Assembly (NCBI RefSeq): GCF_001861355.1
Contig: NZ_MASN01000016.1
Location: 1-55,246 of the forward strand
Length of the DNA: 55,246 nucleotides
Direction: 5' to 3'
Source: Natrialba sp. SSL1
GTDB lineage: Archaea > Halobacteriota > Halobacteria > Halobacteriales > Natrialbaceae
Shown in pieces: positions 8,589 to 18,351 of the stretch (its first letter is position 1; the number at the start of each line of letters is the position of its first letter). The notes beneath the pieces are model-generated. The model did not search any database and was not told where the DNA came from. It worked only from the letters and a program-made list of their open reading frames with translations. Both the position numbers and the translations under genes were made by a program.

Positions 8589-9563
8589 ATGGAACGAGAC
8601 TATTCGCGACGCTCTGTACTGGGGCTTTTCGGAAGTGGATCGGTTGCTGCGGTGGCTGGCTGTCTCTCCGGTTCTAGCACTGATGTCAATATTTCGGGCG
8701 GCGTCGGACCGCGAATGGCGGTCGAAAACTGGGCGGATATCTACGGCGACGAACACGACGTGACGTTCGACGTCAGCGGCGGCGGAACCGGCGTCGGCGT
8801 CTCCGAGCTCCTCGAGGATCAGGTCGACATCGCGATGATGGGCCGCGATCCCTTCGAGGAGGAGATCGATCGCGGACTGTTCGCCGTCCCGATGCTCATC
8901 GACACGGTCGTCGGCACCATCAACGAGGACAACCCCATCTTCGACGAAATCCAGGAACGCGGGCTCACCCGCGAGGACATGGCGGCGATCTTCACGAAGG
9001 AGGTCGAGAACTGGGGCGACGTCTACGACGATGTCGACGTCGACGAGGAGATCACCGTCTACGGTCGGTCCGACGCCTCGGCGGCATACAAGCAGTGGGG
9101 CGACTTCCTCGGCGGCGAGGACGACGCCTACTCCGAGAACGAACTCGAGAACCTCTCGGACGGCAACCACGACGGCGACTCGGCGGTCGCGGATGCGATC
9201 GCCAGCGGCGAGAACGCGATCTCGCTGAACAACATCAACTACGTCTACGACCTCGACAGCGGCCAACTTGAGGGACCCGTCCGGCCCATCCCCCTCGACC
9301 AGGACGGCGACGGGCTCTCCGACGAGGAGGACTTCTACGACAACCGCGACGAGATGCTCACGGCCGTCGAGGAGGGGAACTACCCGATGCCGCCGGCTCG
9401 GGAGATGTGGCTCGCCTCGAACGGCCAGTTCGAGGACGAGGCCTACGACTTCGTCGAGTGGGTCCTGACCGACGGACAGGAGTACGTTAGCGAGAGCGGC
9501 TACGTCCCGCTCGAAGACGACCGCCTCGAGGAGGCCCAGCAGAACCTCGAAGAGGGGCCCTGA
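8589..9563 (+). CDS. pstS: Phosphate ABC transporter, substrate-binding lipoprotein PstS
   Basis: A 324-residue exported binding protein. The N-terminus is a Tat lipoprotein signal: SRRSVLGLF, a hydrophobic stretch, then the lipobox AVAGC with Cys25 as lipid anchor. The mature part shows the PstS-type pattern: DVSGGGTGVGVSELL (phosphate-binding Gly/Ser loop), QVDIAMMGRDPFEEE, ITVYGRSDASAAYKQW and SGENAISLNNINYVYD. It captures phosphate outside the cell and delivers it to PstC/PstA. It is the first gene of pstS-pstC-pstA-pstB, with 8 nt to pstC. The ATG at 8589 is chosen because it immediately precedes the signal peptide. Confidence 0.88.
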   Translation: MERDYSRRSVLGLFGSGSVAAVAGCLSGSSTDVNISGGVGPRMAVENWADIYGDEHDVTFDVSGGGTGVGVSELLEDQVDIAMMGRDPFEEEIDRGLFAVPMLIDTVVGTINEDNPIFDEIQERGLTREDMAAIFTKEVENWGDVYDDVDVDEEITVYGRSDASAAYKQWGDFLGGEDDAYSENELENLSDGNHDGDSAVADAIASGENAISLNNINYVYDLDSGQLEGPVRPIPLDQDGDGLSDEEDFYDNRDEMLTAVEEGNYPMPPAREMWLASNGQFEDEAYDFVEWVLTDGQEYVSESGYVPLEDDRLEEAQQNLEEGP

Positions 9564-9571
9564 GCTGAACG

Positions 9572-10513
9572 ATGGCGGAATCGACGGAATCGACCGAGTC
9601 CAGTCGGACGCGAGGTCGCCTCTCTACGCGGCTGCGACGCGAACGGATCAGCAGCGTCTGGTTTACGGTCGCCGGTTGCTTCGCGATCGGAATCTTCGTG
9701 CTGATCGTTGTGACGATGGTCTACCAGTCCCTGCCGCTGTTGCAGGAGTTCTCGGTCGCGCAGATGGTAACGTCGTCGAACTGGAACCCCGGAGAGAACC
9801 AGTTCGGGTTCCTCCCTGCAATCGTCGGGACGGTGTACGTGAGTATTCTCACCATGGCGATGGGGACGCCGATCGCGATCCTCACGGCGATCTACCTCGC
9901 CGAGTACGCCGAGGGACGGATGAAGACGCTCGTCGGGACGTTCATCGACGTGCTCGCGGCCATTCCCAGCGTTATCTTCGGGCTGGTCGCCCTGCTCGTC
10001 GTGGTCCCGTTCGTCGGTAACTACCTGGCACCGGCCTTCGGCTCGAGCGCCACCGGCCAGGGTATCTTCACCGTGAGCCTGGTGATGTCGATCATCGTCA
10101 CGCCGTTTATGATCTCGCTGTCCGTCGAGTCGCTCGAGGCACTGCCAGACGAACTGCGCGAAACTTCCCTCGGCGTCGGCGCGACCAAGTGGGAAACGAT
10201 CCGGACGGTGTTGCTCCGGGCTGCGGGACCGGGCATCTTCTCGGCCGTGCTGCTCGGTTTCGGCCGCGTCTTCGGTGCCACGATCGTGCCCGCGATGCTC
10301 ATCGGGAGCCAGACGCAGATCCCGGACTCGCCGTTCGCGACGGGCCAGACCCTGCCGACGCTGATCGTCAACGACTTCGGTGAGCTGATGAGCCTGCCGT
10401 TGACCCAGTCGGCGCTGATCTTCGTCGGCGTAATGTTGCTCGTCGTCGTCTGGCTGTTCAACTTCAGCGCCATGTTGATCCGCCGCCGCCTCAAACGGAG
10501 GTGGCAGTACTGA
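9572..10513 (+). CDS. pstC: Phosphate ABC transporter permease PstC
   Basis: A 313-residue inner permease with six TM helices: about 29-55, then 85-110, 125-152, 165-185, 215-240 and 275-300. The binding-protein-dependent permease loop reads SLEALPDELRETSLGVGATKWETIRTV, the EAA-type contact with the ATPase. N-terminal 25 residues are Ser/Thr/Glu/Arg-rich and cytosolic. It pairs with PstA to form the channel. Its TGA overlaps the pstA ATG by one base (TGATG), a sign of translational coupling. Confidence 0.9.
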   Translation: MAESTESTESSRTRGRLSTRLRRERISSVWFTVAGCFAIGIFVLIVVTMVYQSLPLLQEFSVAQMVTSSNWNPGENQFGFLPAIVGTVYVSILTMAMGTPIAILTAIYLAEYAEGRMKTLVGTFIDVLAAIPSVIFGLVALLVVVPFVGNYLAPAFGSSATGQGIFTVSLVMSIIVTPFMISLSVESLEALPDELRETSLGVGATKWETIRTVLLRAAGPGIFSAVLLGFGRVFGATIVPAMLIGSQTQIPDSPFATGQTLPTLIVNDFGELMSLPLTQSALIFVGVMLLVVVWLFNFSAMLIRRRLKRRWQY

Positions 10514-11373
10514 TGGACCGCTACGCCAAACAGCGCCTTGTCGGCTACCTCGCACGGGGTGCGACCGCGCTCGTGGTGAGCGTCATGCTGTTCGTCGTCG
10601 GCGTGACGATCTTCAGGGGGGCGCGCATTCTGCTCACCAACCCGTCGATCGTCGTTACACCGCCCGGAACCCAGTACATGCTCCGGGCTGAAGGTGGGTT
10701 CCTCCACGCGATCGTCGGGAGCATCTTCATCGTGATCCCGGCGACGATCGTCTCCATGACGCTCGCCGTTTCGACGGCGGTCTACCTCCAGAGCGACTAC
10801 TCGAGCGAACGGTTCTCCGACCTGACGAACATGTTCCTCAACGTGCTCTGGGGGACGCCGCCGATCGTCTACGGCGTCTTCGTACTGACCATCATCTTCG
10901 CCACGGGTGCCCGACAGAGCCTGCTGTTCGGGATCATCGCGATCGCGATCTTCCAGTATCCGATCATGACCCGCTACACCGACGAGGCGTTGCGGTCCGC
11001 GCCGGATACGGTAAAGGAAGCCTCTTACGGCCTCGGATCGACCAGATTCGAAACCGCACAGATGACCGTGCGCTCGGCGCTTCCGGGCGTCATCGCCGGC
11101 GTCATCATGGGCTTCGCCCGCGGGATCGGCGACGCGGCGACCGTGCTGTTCACCGCCGGACGGAGCACGAACATGCCGGCCGGCCCGATGGACGGCGCCA
11201 CGACGCTGCCGATTCTCATCTACGAGAACGCGACGTCGCCGAACGACGAACTGGTAGCGCAGGCGTACGCGGCGTCGTTCCTGCTCATCGTCGCCGTGCT
11301 CGCGCTGATCGGCATCTCGAAGGTACTTGCGGGACGGTTCGCCCGATACGCACCGGGAGGGAGACACTCATGA
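10513..11373 (+). CDS. pstA: Phosphate ABC transporter permease PstA
   Basis: A 286-residue permease with six TM helices. The EAA loop is DEALRSAPDTVKEASYGLGSTRFETAQMTV, typical of PstA. It starts at the ATG overlapping the pstC stop; an upstream in-frame GTG at 10501 is less likely. The C-terminal helix AASFLLIVAVLALIGISKVLA precedes a short basic tail. The pstB ATG overlaps this gene's TGA (ATGA), so the operon is tightly coupled. Confidence 0.9.
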   Translation: MDRYAKQRLVGYLARGATALVVSVMLFVVGVTIFRGARILLTNPSIVVTPPGTQYMLRAEGGFLHAIVGSIFIVIPATIVSMTLAVSTAVYLQSDYSSERFSDLTNMFLNVLWGTPPIVYGVFVLTIIFATGARQSLLFGIIAIAIFQYPIMTRYTDEALRSAPDTVKEASYGLGSTRFETAQMTVRSALPGVIAGVIMGFARGIGDAATVLFTAGRSTNMPAGPMDGATTLPILIYENATSPNDELVAQAYAASFLLIVAVLALIGISKVLAGRFARYAPGGRHS

Positions 11374-12242
11374 CATCGAACGTAGCACTCACCACGGACG
11401 AACTCAGCGTAACGTACACCGGGAACGAGGACGTCAAGGCGTTGAACAGCGTCTCCCTCGAGTTCCCGTCGAACCAGTTGACGGCCATCATCGGCCCCTC
11501 GGGCTGTGGGAAGTCGACGCTCTTGAAGTCGCTCAACCGGCTCCACGAGATCCAGCCAAACGTCGAAATCGAGGGCGACGTCTCCCTCGGCGACCAGCCG
11601 ATCTACAACACCGACGAGCCGGCCCCGGAGATCCGCCGGCGGATCGGCTACGTGCCACAGACGCCGACCGCGCTCCCGCTGTCGATCTATGAGAACGTCG
11701 CCTACGGCGTGAAGATCCACGGCGACTACGAGGACAGTGCTGAACTCGACGAGATCGTCGAGAGCTACCTGCGGAAGGTGAACCTCTGGGACGAGGTGAA
11801 AGACCGGTTGGATACGCCCGGCGCAGAGCTGTCGACGGGCCAGATCCAGCGGCTCTGTCTCGCCCGTTCGCTGGCCGTCGAACCGGAGGTGTTGCTCTGT
11901 GACGAGGTCACCTCCGCGCTCGACCCCATCTCGGCCGAACAGGTCGAGGAGACGCTCAAGTCCCTCAAGGAGGAGTACACGATCATCATGGTCACCCACA
12001 GTATGGATCAGGCGCGGCGACTCGCCGACGACGTGGTCTTTCTCTACCTCGGCGAACTCGTCGAGGCCAACGACGCACGGACGTTCTTCGAGAACCCGCA
12101 GGCCGAACGAACGAAGGAGTTTATCTCGGGCCACGGTGCGTCGACGTATCTCGAGGAGTCGTCCGACGAGTCTGATTCCGAGGTCCAACCCGATGAGCAG
12201 GCCGACGGATCGAGGGACAGACCGGCTGCGGTTGAACAGTAA
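11370..12242 (+). CDS. pstB: Phosphate ABC transporter ATP-binding protein PstB
   Basis: A 290-residue ATPase powering PstCA. Walker A GPSGCGKST is at about 44-52, followed by LLKSLNRLHEI, a PstB hallmark. The Q-loop is in GYVPQTP. Two key motifs deviate from the usual: the signature reads LSTGQIQR rather than LSGGQQQR, and Walker B reads LLCDEVTSALDP with Val where most PstB have Pro. Switch residues MVTHSMDQA are intact. The C-terminal ~35 residues are an acidic Ser/Asp/Glu tail. No phoU follows, unlike many pst operons. Confidence 0.88.
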   Translation: MTSNVALTTDELSVTYTGNEDVKALNSVSLEFPSNQLTAIIGPSGCGKSTLLKSLNRLHEIQPNVEIEGDVSLGDQPIYNTDEPAPEIRRRIGYVPQTPTALPLSIYENVAYGVKIHGDYEDSAELDEIVESYLRKVNLWDEVKDRLDTPGAELSTGQIQRLCLARSLAVEPEVLLCDEVTSALDPISAEQVEETLKSLKEEYTIIMVTHSMDQARRLADDVVFLYLGELVEANDARTFFENPQAERTKEFISGHGASTYLEESSDESDSEVQPDEQADGSRDRPAAVEQ

Positions 12243-12249
12243 CCGGGCC

Positions 12250-12258
12250 GCTGTTTTT
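12250..12258 (+). terminator. T-tract after pstB
   Basis: A run of five T at 12254-12258 follows a GC-rich stretch 10-15 nt after the pstB TAA. T-rich tracts terminate archaeal transcription. It lies in the short 63-nt gap before a convergent gene. Position and composition fit, but this is weak evidence. Confidence 0.3.
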
Positions 12259-12305
12259 GTGTCGGAATCGCTGCCGCTACGTCTTCCTCGAGGCTCTGAA
12301 AGCGT

Positions 12306-13730
12306 TCACCGCTTGGTCCACTCGAGTCCAGCCGCAGACGCAGCGTCGTCGGCAATCGAATCGAACCGGTCGAACGTCATCGGCGCGGGGTGGGCGTAGC
12401 GGGCGCGAATCGTCTCCGGAAGGTCCTCATGGTACCGGACGTGCGTTTCGATGTCGTACGGGAACTCGGTCTCGTCGACGCCGACGAAGCCGTACTGGTC
12501 GCGTGCCCGGCTGAGGACGGAGCGCCAGCGATCGATCGAGCCCAGGCCAGCGGAGTCGACGCCGTGGGCGAACAGCGTCGCCCAGATTTCGTCGTACGGC
12601 TCGACGCCGTCCAGATACGAGTCTAACTGGGCGGCGTCGGGTGCGGTGTTGAACGGCGTCCAGTAGGGGATCGAGCCGGTTCGAAGGGTCCACCACGGCT
12701 CGACCAGCGCGAACGACTGGACGAACAGCCGGTCGACCGGTCGGTCGAGTTCGGCGTAGCGCTCGCGGTACCGGTCGGCGACGAAGGGGCTCAGCTCGTG
12801 TGGTTCATCGAACTGTAACCGTCGAACGTCGTATCCGTTTTCGCCCGCAAAGCGGTCGATATCCTCGCCCAGTGCTGGGTCGAAGCCCCACTCCGCCTCC
12901 GGAACGCGCTCGTCCGGTTCCGGCGTATACCACCGGTCGCGGTTCGCTCCCTGCTGTTCGAGGAACTCCGCAATCGCCTCGTCGCCCTCGTAGTACGTCT
13001 CGGGGTCGAGCCCGCCGAGACCGCCGACCTGGTACGTGTGGCGGTCGTCGATCCGGACCGCCGGCCAATCGTACTCGCACTCGAGTGTGATGATCGTCCC
13101 GTCGGACGCTAGCACCGTCTCGATAAACTCCTCGTAGGCGTCGCCGAGGCGGCGGGATTTCGTCCGGAAGTAGGCCAGTTTGCTGACCATCAGGCGGTCC
13201 TGGTTCGGATCGTGCATCTGGTGGAGGGAGACGTCCGGGTTGGCCGCGAGGAACGGCTCGGCGTGCTCGGCACCCCACTCGAGATCCGCGTGGATTGCGT
13301 CGGGTGGGAGCGAGCGCGAGACGGGGACGAGGAATGTCTGTGGAAGCCAGGGAACGCCAAGCAGCGCGGCGAGGTGGACGGCTGCGCCGTTGCTCGAGCC
13401 GACGATGACGGCGGGATAGCCGCGGTCTGGGTACTGGTCGACAACCCACTGGCGGAACCGCTCGACGTCGACGTTGCCCAGTTCGACCGGCGAGACGCCC
13501 TCGTTCGCGCCCCCGGTGGTGTAGATCCCGGTTCGAGCCCGCCGCGGCAGTGAATTGAGCCGGGCTGCAACGGGGAGCAGCCACGAGGGAAACATCCCCA
13601 GTGCGGGAAACTCCTCACCGCGAAGCGCACTTGCCGCCGCGCGGACGAACACCGTTGTCGAGTCGAAGTTCGGCAGGCCCGGCGGCGTCGAGCCTTCGCC
13701 CGCCAGCAGCCGGGAGAGTCTCAGGGACAC
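12306..13730 (-). CDS. Hypothetical protein with an alpha/beta-hydrolase-like nucleophile motif
   Basis: A 474-residue cytosolic protein starting at the GTG at 13730; further upstream the frame is low-quality sequence, and no ATG lies near the first conserved-looking residues. Residues ~106-125 read VIVGSSNGAAVHLAALLGVP, which resembles the beta-strand/nucleophile elbow (G-x-S-x-G-like) of alpha/beta hydrolases; Ser at ~112 would be the nucleophile. The rest is acidic and rich in Trp/Tyr, without other motifs I recognise. It is convergent with pstB and divergent from trpB. Enzyme activity is inference from one motif; I do not recognise the family. Confidence 0.7.
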   Translation of the reverse strand: MSLRLSRLLAGEGSTPPGLPNFDSTTVFVRAAASALRGEEFPALGMFPSWLLPVAARLNSLPRRARTGIYTTGGANEGVSPVELGNVDVERFRQWVVDQYPDRGYPAVIVGSSNGAAVHLAALLGVPWLPQTFLVPVSRSLPPDAIHADLEWGAEHAEPFLAANPDVSLHQMHDPNQDRLMVSKLAYFRTKSRRLGDAYEEFIETVLASDGTIITLECEYDWPAVRIDDRHTYQVGGLGGLDPETYYEGDEAIAEFLEQQGANRDRWYTPEPDERVPEAEWGFDPALGEDIDRFAGENGYDVRRLQFDEPHELSPFVADRYRERYAELDRPVDRLFVQSFALVEPWWTLRTGSIPYWTPFNTAPDAAQLDSYLDGVEPYDEIWATLFAHGVDSAGLGSIDRWRSVLSRARDQYGFVGVDETEFPYDIETHVRYHEDLPETIRARYAHPAPMTFDRFDSIADDAASAAGLEWTKR

Positions 13731-13995
13731 GGTCGGCTCACCCCGGGCTGGACGACGATATCGGGACGAGTGGCAACCTGTCTGCGTGGTTCGAGTCGGT
13801 GCGTTGTCGAGCGCCGGGCGGCAGTGGCAGCCGTCATCGGAGACGGCTATCGTACCACAGCGGCCCGGATAATACACCGGCCGGCAGGCGACACGCAACA
13901 CGCGACACGCGACGCCGGCGGCGGTGGCGACGCTCTCGACCCCACCACTGCAGCCGCGGAACTTACTTGCCACTGAAGGGCGTCTCACCGGATAT

Positions 13996-15165
<1,170 letters not shown>

Positions 15166-15204
15166 GCTGGTTCTGCGTGGATTCTGGGCTTGGGTGAAGC
15201 TGCT

Positions 15205-15258
15205 GGCTCTGTTGAAATGCTCGGCGGCTAATACAAACGGTTTGCTGAATACAGAGCA
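15205..15258 (+). repeat. Left inverted IS-end-like repeat
   Basis: Starts GGCTCTGTTGAAA (15205) and carries TGCTGAATACAGAGCA at 15243-15258. A similar pair of blocks occurs in reverse orientation at 18279-18336: GGCTCTATTGAAA and TGCTGAATACACAGCA, with 12/13 and 15/16 matches and spacings of 25 and 29 nt. The outer block resembles the terminal inverted repeats of haloarchaeal DDE-type IS elements, though I cannot name the family. Confidence 0.6.
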
Positions 15259-15430
15259 TTAATACAGCACGGCGACTCCGCTTGTTTCACACTGAAAGCG
15301 TTGAACCATCCACTCACTACACGTAAGCGATCAGTGGCGGATGGGGGTCGCTGAAGTTGCAGTGTACAGGGAACAGATCGGTCACAATGTAGTTGTCTGT
15401 GGGTTGGGTAGTTGAGTGACGCAATTCACG

Positions 15431-15448
15431 CCCGCCGTTCACGGCGGG
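15431..15448. repeat. GC hairpin, possible IS200/IS605-type end remnant
   Basis: CCCGCCG-TTCA-CGGCGGG, a perfect 7-bp stem with a 4-nt loop. GC hairpins followed or preceded by a short conserved flank are typical subterminal structures of IS200/IS605-family elements. It sits exactly where the HAD-like reading frame stops resembling its family, so it may mark the insertion/deletion joint. No TnpA or TnpB coding sequence is present. Confidence 0.4.
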
Positions 15449-15582
15449 ATTCTCTCGCTGTTTAAAGATAGAGGAGCACTTCCTAAGGAGTTAAAGGACG
15501 CCTGTAACACCTCTCCGGGGGATCTCTTGTACCGTACCAATGTATCATCGAGATCGAACAGAATTGTTTCGATCCGTCCCAT
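15439..15582 (-). pseudogene. Truncated HAD-superfamily hydrolase, N-terminal fragment
   Basis: From the ATG at 15582 the minus strand reads 47 codons. The peptide begins MGRIETILFDLDDTLVRYKR and continues SPGEVLQASF. DLDDT is motif I (DxDxT) of HAD phosphatases, and the following R-Y-x-R-S-P-G-E-V segment matches the haloarchaeal HAD pattern. Similarity ends at about residue 38; the frame then runs through the GC hairpin to a stop at 15439. Intact HAD hydrolases have ~200 or more residues with three further motifs, all missing here. I conclude it is a remnant, not a functional gene. Confidence 0.6.
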
Positions 15583-15753
15583 ATAGTTGTCTAATTGAAT
15601 AGTACTAGCTAAGACCATATAGCCATACTCCTCTGATGGACAGTCGGCCGTTCAATGATAATGGTACGCAGGTGACGGTCAGTTGCTGAATGTCTCGTCT
15701 ATACCCAACGACGGAGCCAGCAGAATTCCGTGACCGATCCACACTCTGTACGA

Positions 15754-16512
15754 TTAGCCGGTTAGTTCGAACTGGTGGTAGGTAACGACAGTCTCGAACC
15801 CCATCCGCTTGTAGATTGGATAGCCCATCTCGGACGATTGTAACACTCCGACCTGGCAGCCAGCCTCGCGTCCAGCACGGAGCACCTTCCGAGTCATTGC
15901 TTCCCCGATCCCCCGTCGGCGGAACTCCTCGACCACGCTTATCGAGTAGACGCCGGCCACGTCCCCACTCCGTATCAAGAGCCCACTAGCAGCGGGGTGT
16001 CCGTCCACTCTACCGAGAAACAAGCGCATATCGTCGGCCGCCAGCGCAGCCCGATCGATCCGCTCTGCGGCGTCCAGCGGCCACTCGAAGGCCGACGCCG
16101 TAACTCTGCTGAACTCGTCACGTTCGTCCGGGTCGGTCACCTCAACGATATCGGCGACCGAGCTGGGAGGTGGTATCTCGTCAAGCGATTCCATCGCCAT
16201 CCCAGGTTGCTCGATGGCTTTTACGAGATCGAGGTCGGCACGATAGGGTCTGACTTCCTCAACCGCGGGTTCGACTACAGTGACCCAGAACGGTACGTCC
16301 AGTTCGGACATCCATGCGACTGCCGCCGAAAGATCACCATTTGACGGGGAGTCGAAGACGAACACTCGATTGAAAAGTGGTGCTGAAACCACGGCACAGG
16401 CCGCTGTAAGTGGCCCGAACTGTCGAATTTTTCCGAATTGGACTTCGTCTGCCAGTGTGCCAAAAGCACACCGCAGGTTTTCGTTCGCATCAGTGACGAG
16501 GTCACGCGTCAC
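15754..16512 (-). CDS. GNAT-family N-acetyltransferase
   Basis: A 252-residue protein. The C-terminal half carries the GNAT fold: IVEVTDPDERDEFSRV start, GVYSISVVEEFRRRGIGEAM (motif A with the acetyl-CoA pyrophosphate loop RRRGIG at about 197-202) and QSSEMGYPIYKRMGFETV (motif B). The N-terminal ~110 residues form an accessory domain common in this subfamily. The start is a GTG at 16512, with a TATA-like CTTTTTATTG about 27 nt upstream, consistent with a leaderless mRNA. It is island-borne. Substrate unknown. Confidence 0.85.
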   Translation of the reverse strand: MTRDLVTDANENLRCAFGTLADEVQFGKIRQFGPLTAACAVVSAPLFNRVFVFDSPSNGDLSAAVAWMSELDVPFWVTVVEPAVEEVRPYRADLDLVKAIEQPGMAMESLDEIPPPSSVADIVEVTDPDERDEFSRVTASAFEWPLDAAERIDRAALAADDMRLFLGRVDGHPAASGLLIRSGDVAGVYSISVVEEFRRRGIGEAMTRKVLRAGREAGCQVGVLQSSEMGYPIYKRMGFETVVTYHQFELTG

Positions 16513-16686
16513 GAGTACAGTTTCTTCGCATATTGCAATAAAAAGATAGTGTCATACTTTTCAAGAATTGACGTTCGAGATACACGCTATGTAGTCAGCA
16601 ATCCGTCGCTGTTCGTTTCGCACCTGTGGTTGTATAACAGCCGTTCGGTGGGCAGTAAAAGTACGGCCTTGTCGATCAAACCACCG

Positions 16687-17187
16687 CTACAACCGTTGTA
16701 GTACTCGTTCTACGAGCGGTTCCTCAAAGACATCTGCGGGGAGGTCATCGAACCAGTCTGCCTCTTCGATGGGCTCTCCGGGTTCCCCTAACTCGTCCCC
16801 AACTTCGGTGGATTCCGCCCATGCCGAGAACATCACGAACCGAAATGAGAGTGATTTTCCATTGTGTCGTACGATATTCTCCACGATGGCATGGGGGCGG
16901 TCGGGTGTGATTGAAACCTCTGTTTCTTCATGAACTTCTCGAATAACGGCTTCACGGAGTGACTCGCTGGGCTGCACACTCCCGCCGGGAGCGAGCCACG
17001 CACTGTCACCACCGTGGTAGGTCAGAAGAACTCGTCCCGTCTCGTCTAATACGACCGCCGAGACCACCCACCCAGCACTGAACGCTTCGTTTTCTTCGAG
17101 CGCTGCGAAGGCCTCCGCATCGACCTCTTTCTCTACACGTCTTTCGATAAGGTCTTCGTAGCAGTCACGAGGGTCAATAACGTCCAT
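16687..17187 (-). CDS. NUDIX hydrolase
   Basis: A 166-residue protein with the NUDIX box at about residues 68-90: GGSVQPSESLREAVIREVHE followed by ETEV. This fits G-x5-E-x7-R-E-V-x-E-E-x-(G)-V, with Glu in place of the final Gly. The metal-binding REVHEE core is intact. It would cleave a nucleoside diphosphate-linked substrate, which cannot be named from sequence. It starts at the ATG at 17187. It is island-borne and its codon use is less GC-biased than housekeeping genes nearby. Confidence 0.85.
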   Translation of the reverse strand: MDVIDPRDCYEDLIERRVEKEVDAEAFAALEENEAFSAGWVVSAVVLDETGRVLLTYHGGDSAWLAPGGSVQPSESLREAVIREVHEETEVSITPDRPHAIVENIVRHNGKSLSFRFVMFSAWAESTEVGDELGEPGEPIEEADWFDDLPADVFEEPLVERVLQRL

Positions 17188-17470
17188 AACGACAGTTTTC
17201 TATCTTTACGGCTTAATCTTTAGTTCCTACTTGAAGTGATGACGCTGAAGCGTTCTTGTGACCGATACACGTCCTGAGTTCAACACATACTAAACGAACT
17301 GCCTAATTCTTGTCATAAACAACGCGACCGACTCGGAGGAGACTACATCTATATCGTGTACGCATTCTATCCAGTTGTGAAGAGAGTCTGAAAACGTATC
17401 AGGAACCGGTCGGAGATATGTTGACCCGGTGAAAGTATATCAACTGATATGTCGTTAAGGTACGTGAAGA

Positions 17471-18229
17471 ATGAGTGATGATAAACCGAAGGCGAATCCA
17501 ACTGTTGAAGGCTATAACCTATTAGCAGAAAATAAAGACAGGGTTGGAACGAGTCCTTGGGGAGAGAGCGACTACCAGCGACACTACGTTTGGCCAGGGG
17601 TTCGGCCGTTGTTGCCGGATGTCGCAAGAAAGCGGGTTTTCGATGCCGGTTGTGGAATCGGCGATTACACCGAATGGTTCCTCGAACACGGTGCCGAAGT
17701 TGTCGGTGTTGATGCGAGTTCTCGAGCGATCGCAATCGCCAAAAGTAGATTAGGCCATCGAGCAGATTTTCACTGTACAGACCTCACCAACCCGTTAGAG
17801 TTCACAGCCCAATCTGAATTCGACCTCGTGTTTTCTAACCTTGTCTTGGGTCATATCGAACACTGGAGACCGGTGTTTGAAGAGTTCCGGAGAATTCTCA
17901 CTACCGACGGCACCTTCGTATTCACGGCTATTCACCCGGTACGCCGGTACCGACGGCACCGAGATGAGTTGGCGAGTTACTACGACATCGATTCGTACAC
18001 GCTCGAATGGGGTGATACAGGCGCCACCGTCGAACAGTATCACAGACCGATAAGTGAGATTGTCAACTCCCTCTCGGAGAGCGGATTTCGGCTCGATGAG
18101 TTTCGAGAGATAACTCCGCAGGAAGACTACCGAGAGTGTAACCCAGACCGGTACGAGAGAGCGCTGAAGGAACCAGATACACTCTGTGTCCGAGCACGAC
18201 CATTTGATGCGGAACAAGAGCGATTGTAA
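17471..18229 (+). CDS. Class I SAM-dependent methyltransferase
   Basis: A 252-residue cytosolic protein. Motif I is VFDAGCGIGDYTEWF at about 56-70, followed by the acidic SAM-ribose contact VVGVDAS, motif post-II FHCTDL and motif IV FDLVFSNLVLGHIEHW. The overall layout is Methyltransf_11-like. The acceptor is unknown. A TATA-like AAGTATATCA at about 17434-17443 lies 28-35 nt upstream of the ATG. It is the last gene of the accessory island and has clearly more AT-rich codons (TTA, AAA, ATA) than genes outside it. Confidence 0.87.
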   Translation: MSDDKPKANPTVEGYNLLAENKDRVGTSPWGESDYQRHYVWPGVRPLLPDVARKRVFDAGCGIGDYTEWFLEHGAEVVGVDASSRAIAIAKSRLGHRADFHCTDLTNPLEFTAQSEFDLVFSNLVLGHIEHWRPVFEEFRRILTTDGTFVFTAIHPVRRYRRHRDELASYYDIDSYTLEWGDTGATVEQYHRPISEIVNSLSESGFRLDEFREITPQEDYRECNPDRYERALKEPDTLCVRARPFDAEQERL

Positions 18230-18278
18230 AGTGAGTTCCACTCTTCGCCCATTGGCCACTGAACTGTGATACATTCGT

Positions 18279-18336
18279 GCTGTGTATTCAGCACGGCTAC
18301 TGAAACATGCCAGCGTCAAAAGGTTTCAATAGAGCC
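18279..18336 (-). repeat. Right inverted IS-end-like repeat
   Basis: Reverse-strand copy of the blocks at 15205-15258: read on the minus strand from 18336 it gives GGCTCTATTGAAA, then TGCTGAATACACAGCA at 18294-18279. The two ends face inward around the island. The middle part between the blocks is not conserved. Confidence 0.6.
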
Positions 18337-18351
18337 AAACTGCACAACCGA

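Larger units (their letters stand above)
15205..18336. mobile_element. Accessory island bounded by inverted IS-end-like repeats
   Basis: A 3.1-kb segment inserted between the convergent 3' ends of trpB (40 nt away) and the HIT gene (15 nt away). Its ends are imperfect inverted repeats, visible at 15205-15258 and 18279-18336. It is visibly more AT-rich than its surroundings and its genes use less GC-rich third positions. Contents: a truncated HAD-hydrolase fragment with a hairpin, a GNAT acetyltransferase, a NUDIX hydrolase and a methyltransferase. No transposase gene remains, and I see no target-site duplication flanking the ends. About 590 nt (15166-15753) lack an intact gene: beyond the repeat, hairpin and HAD fragment I see nothing in it. 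Could be a remnant composite transposon or a non-autonomous element. Confidence 0.5.
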
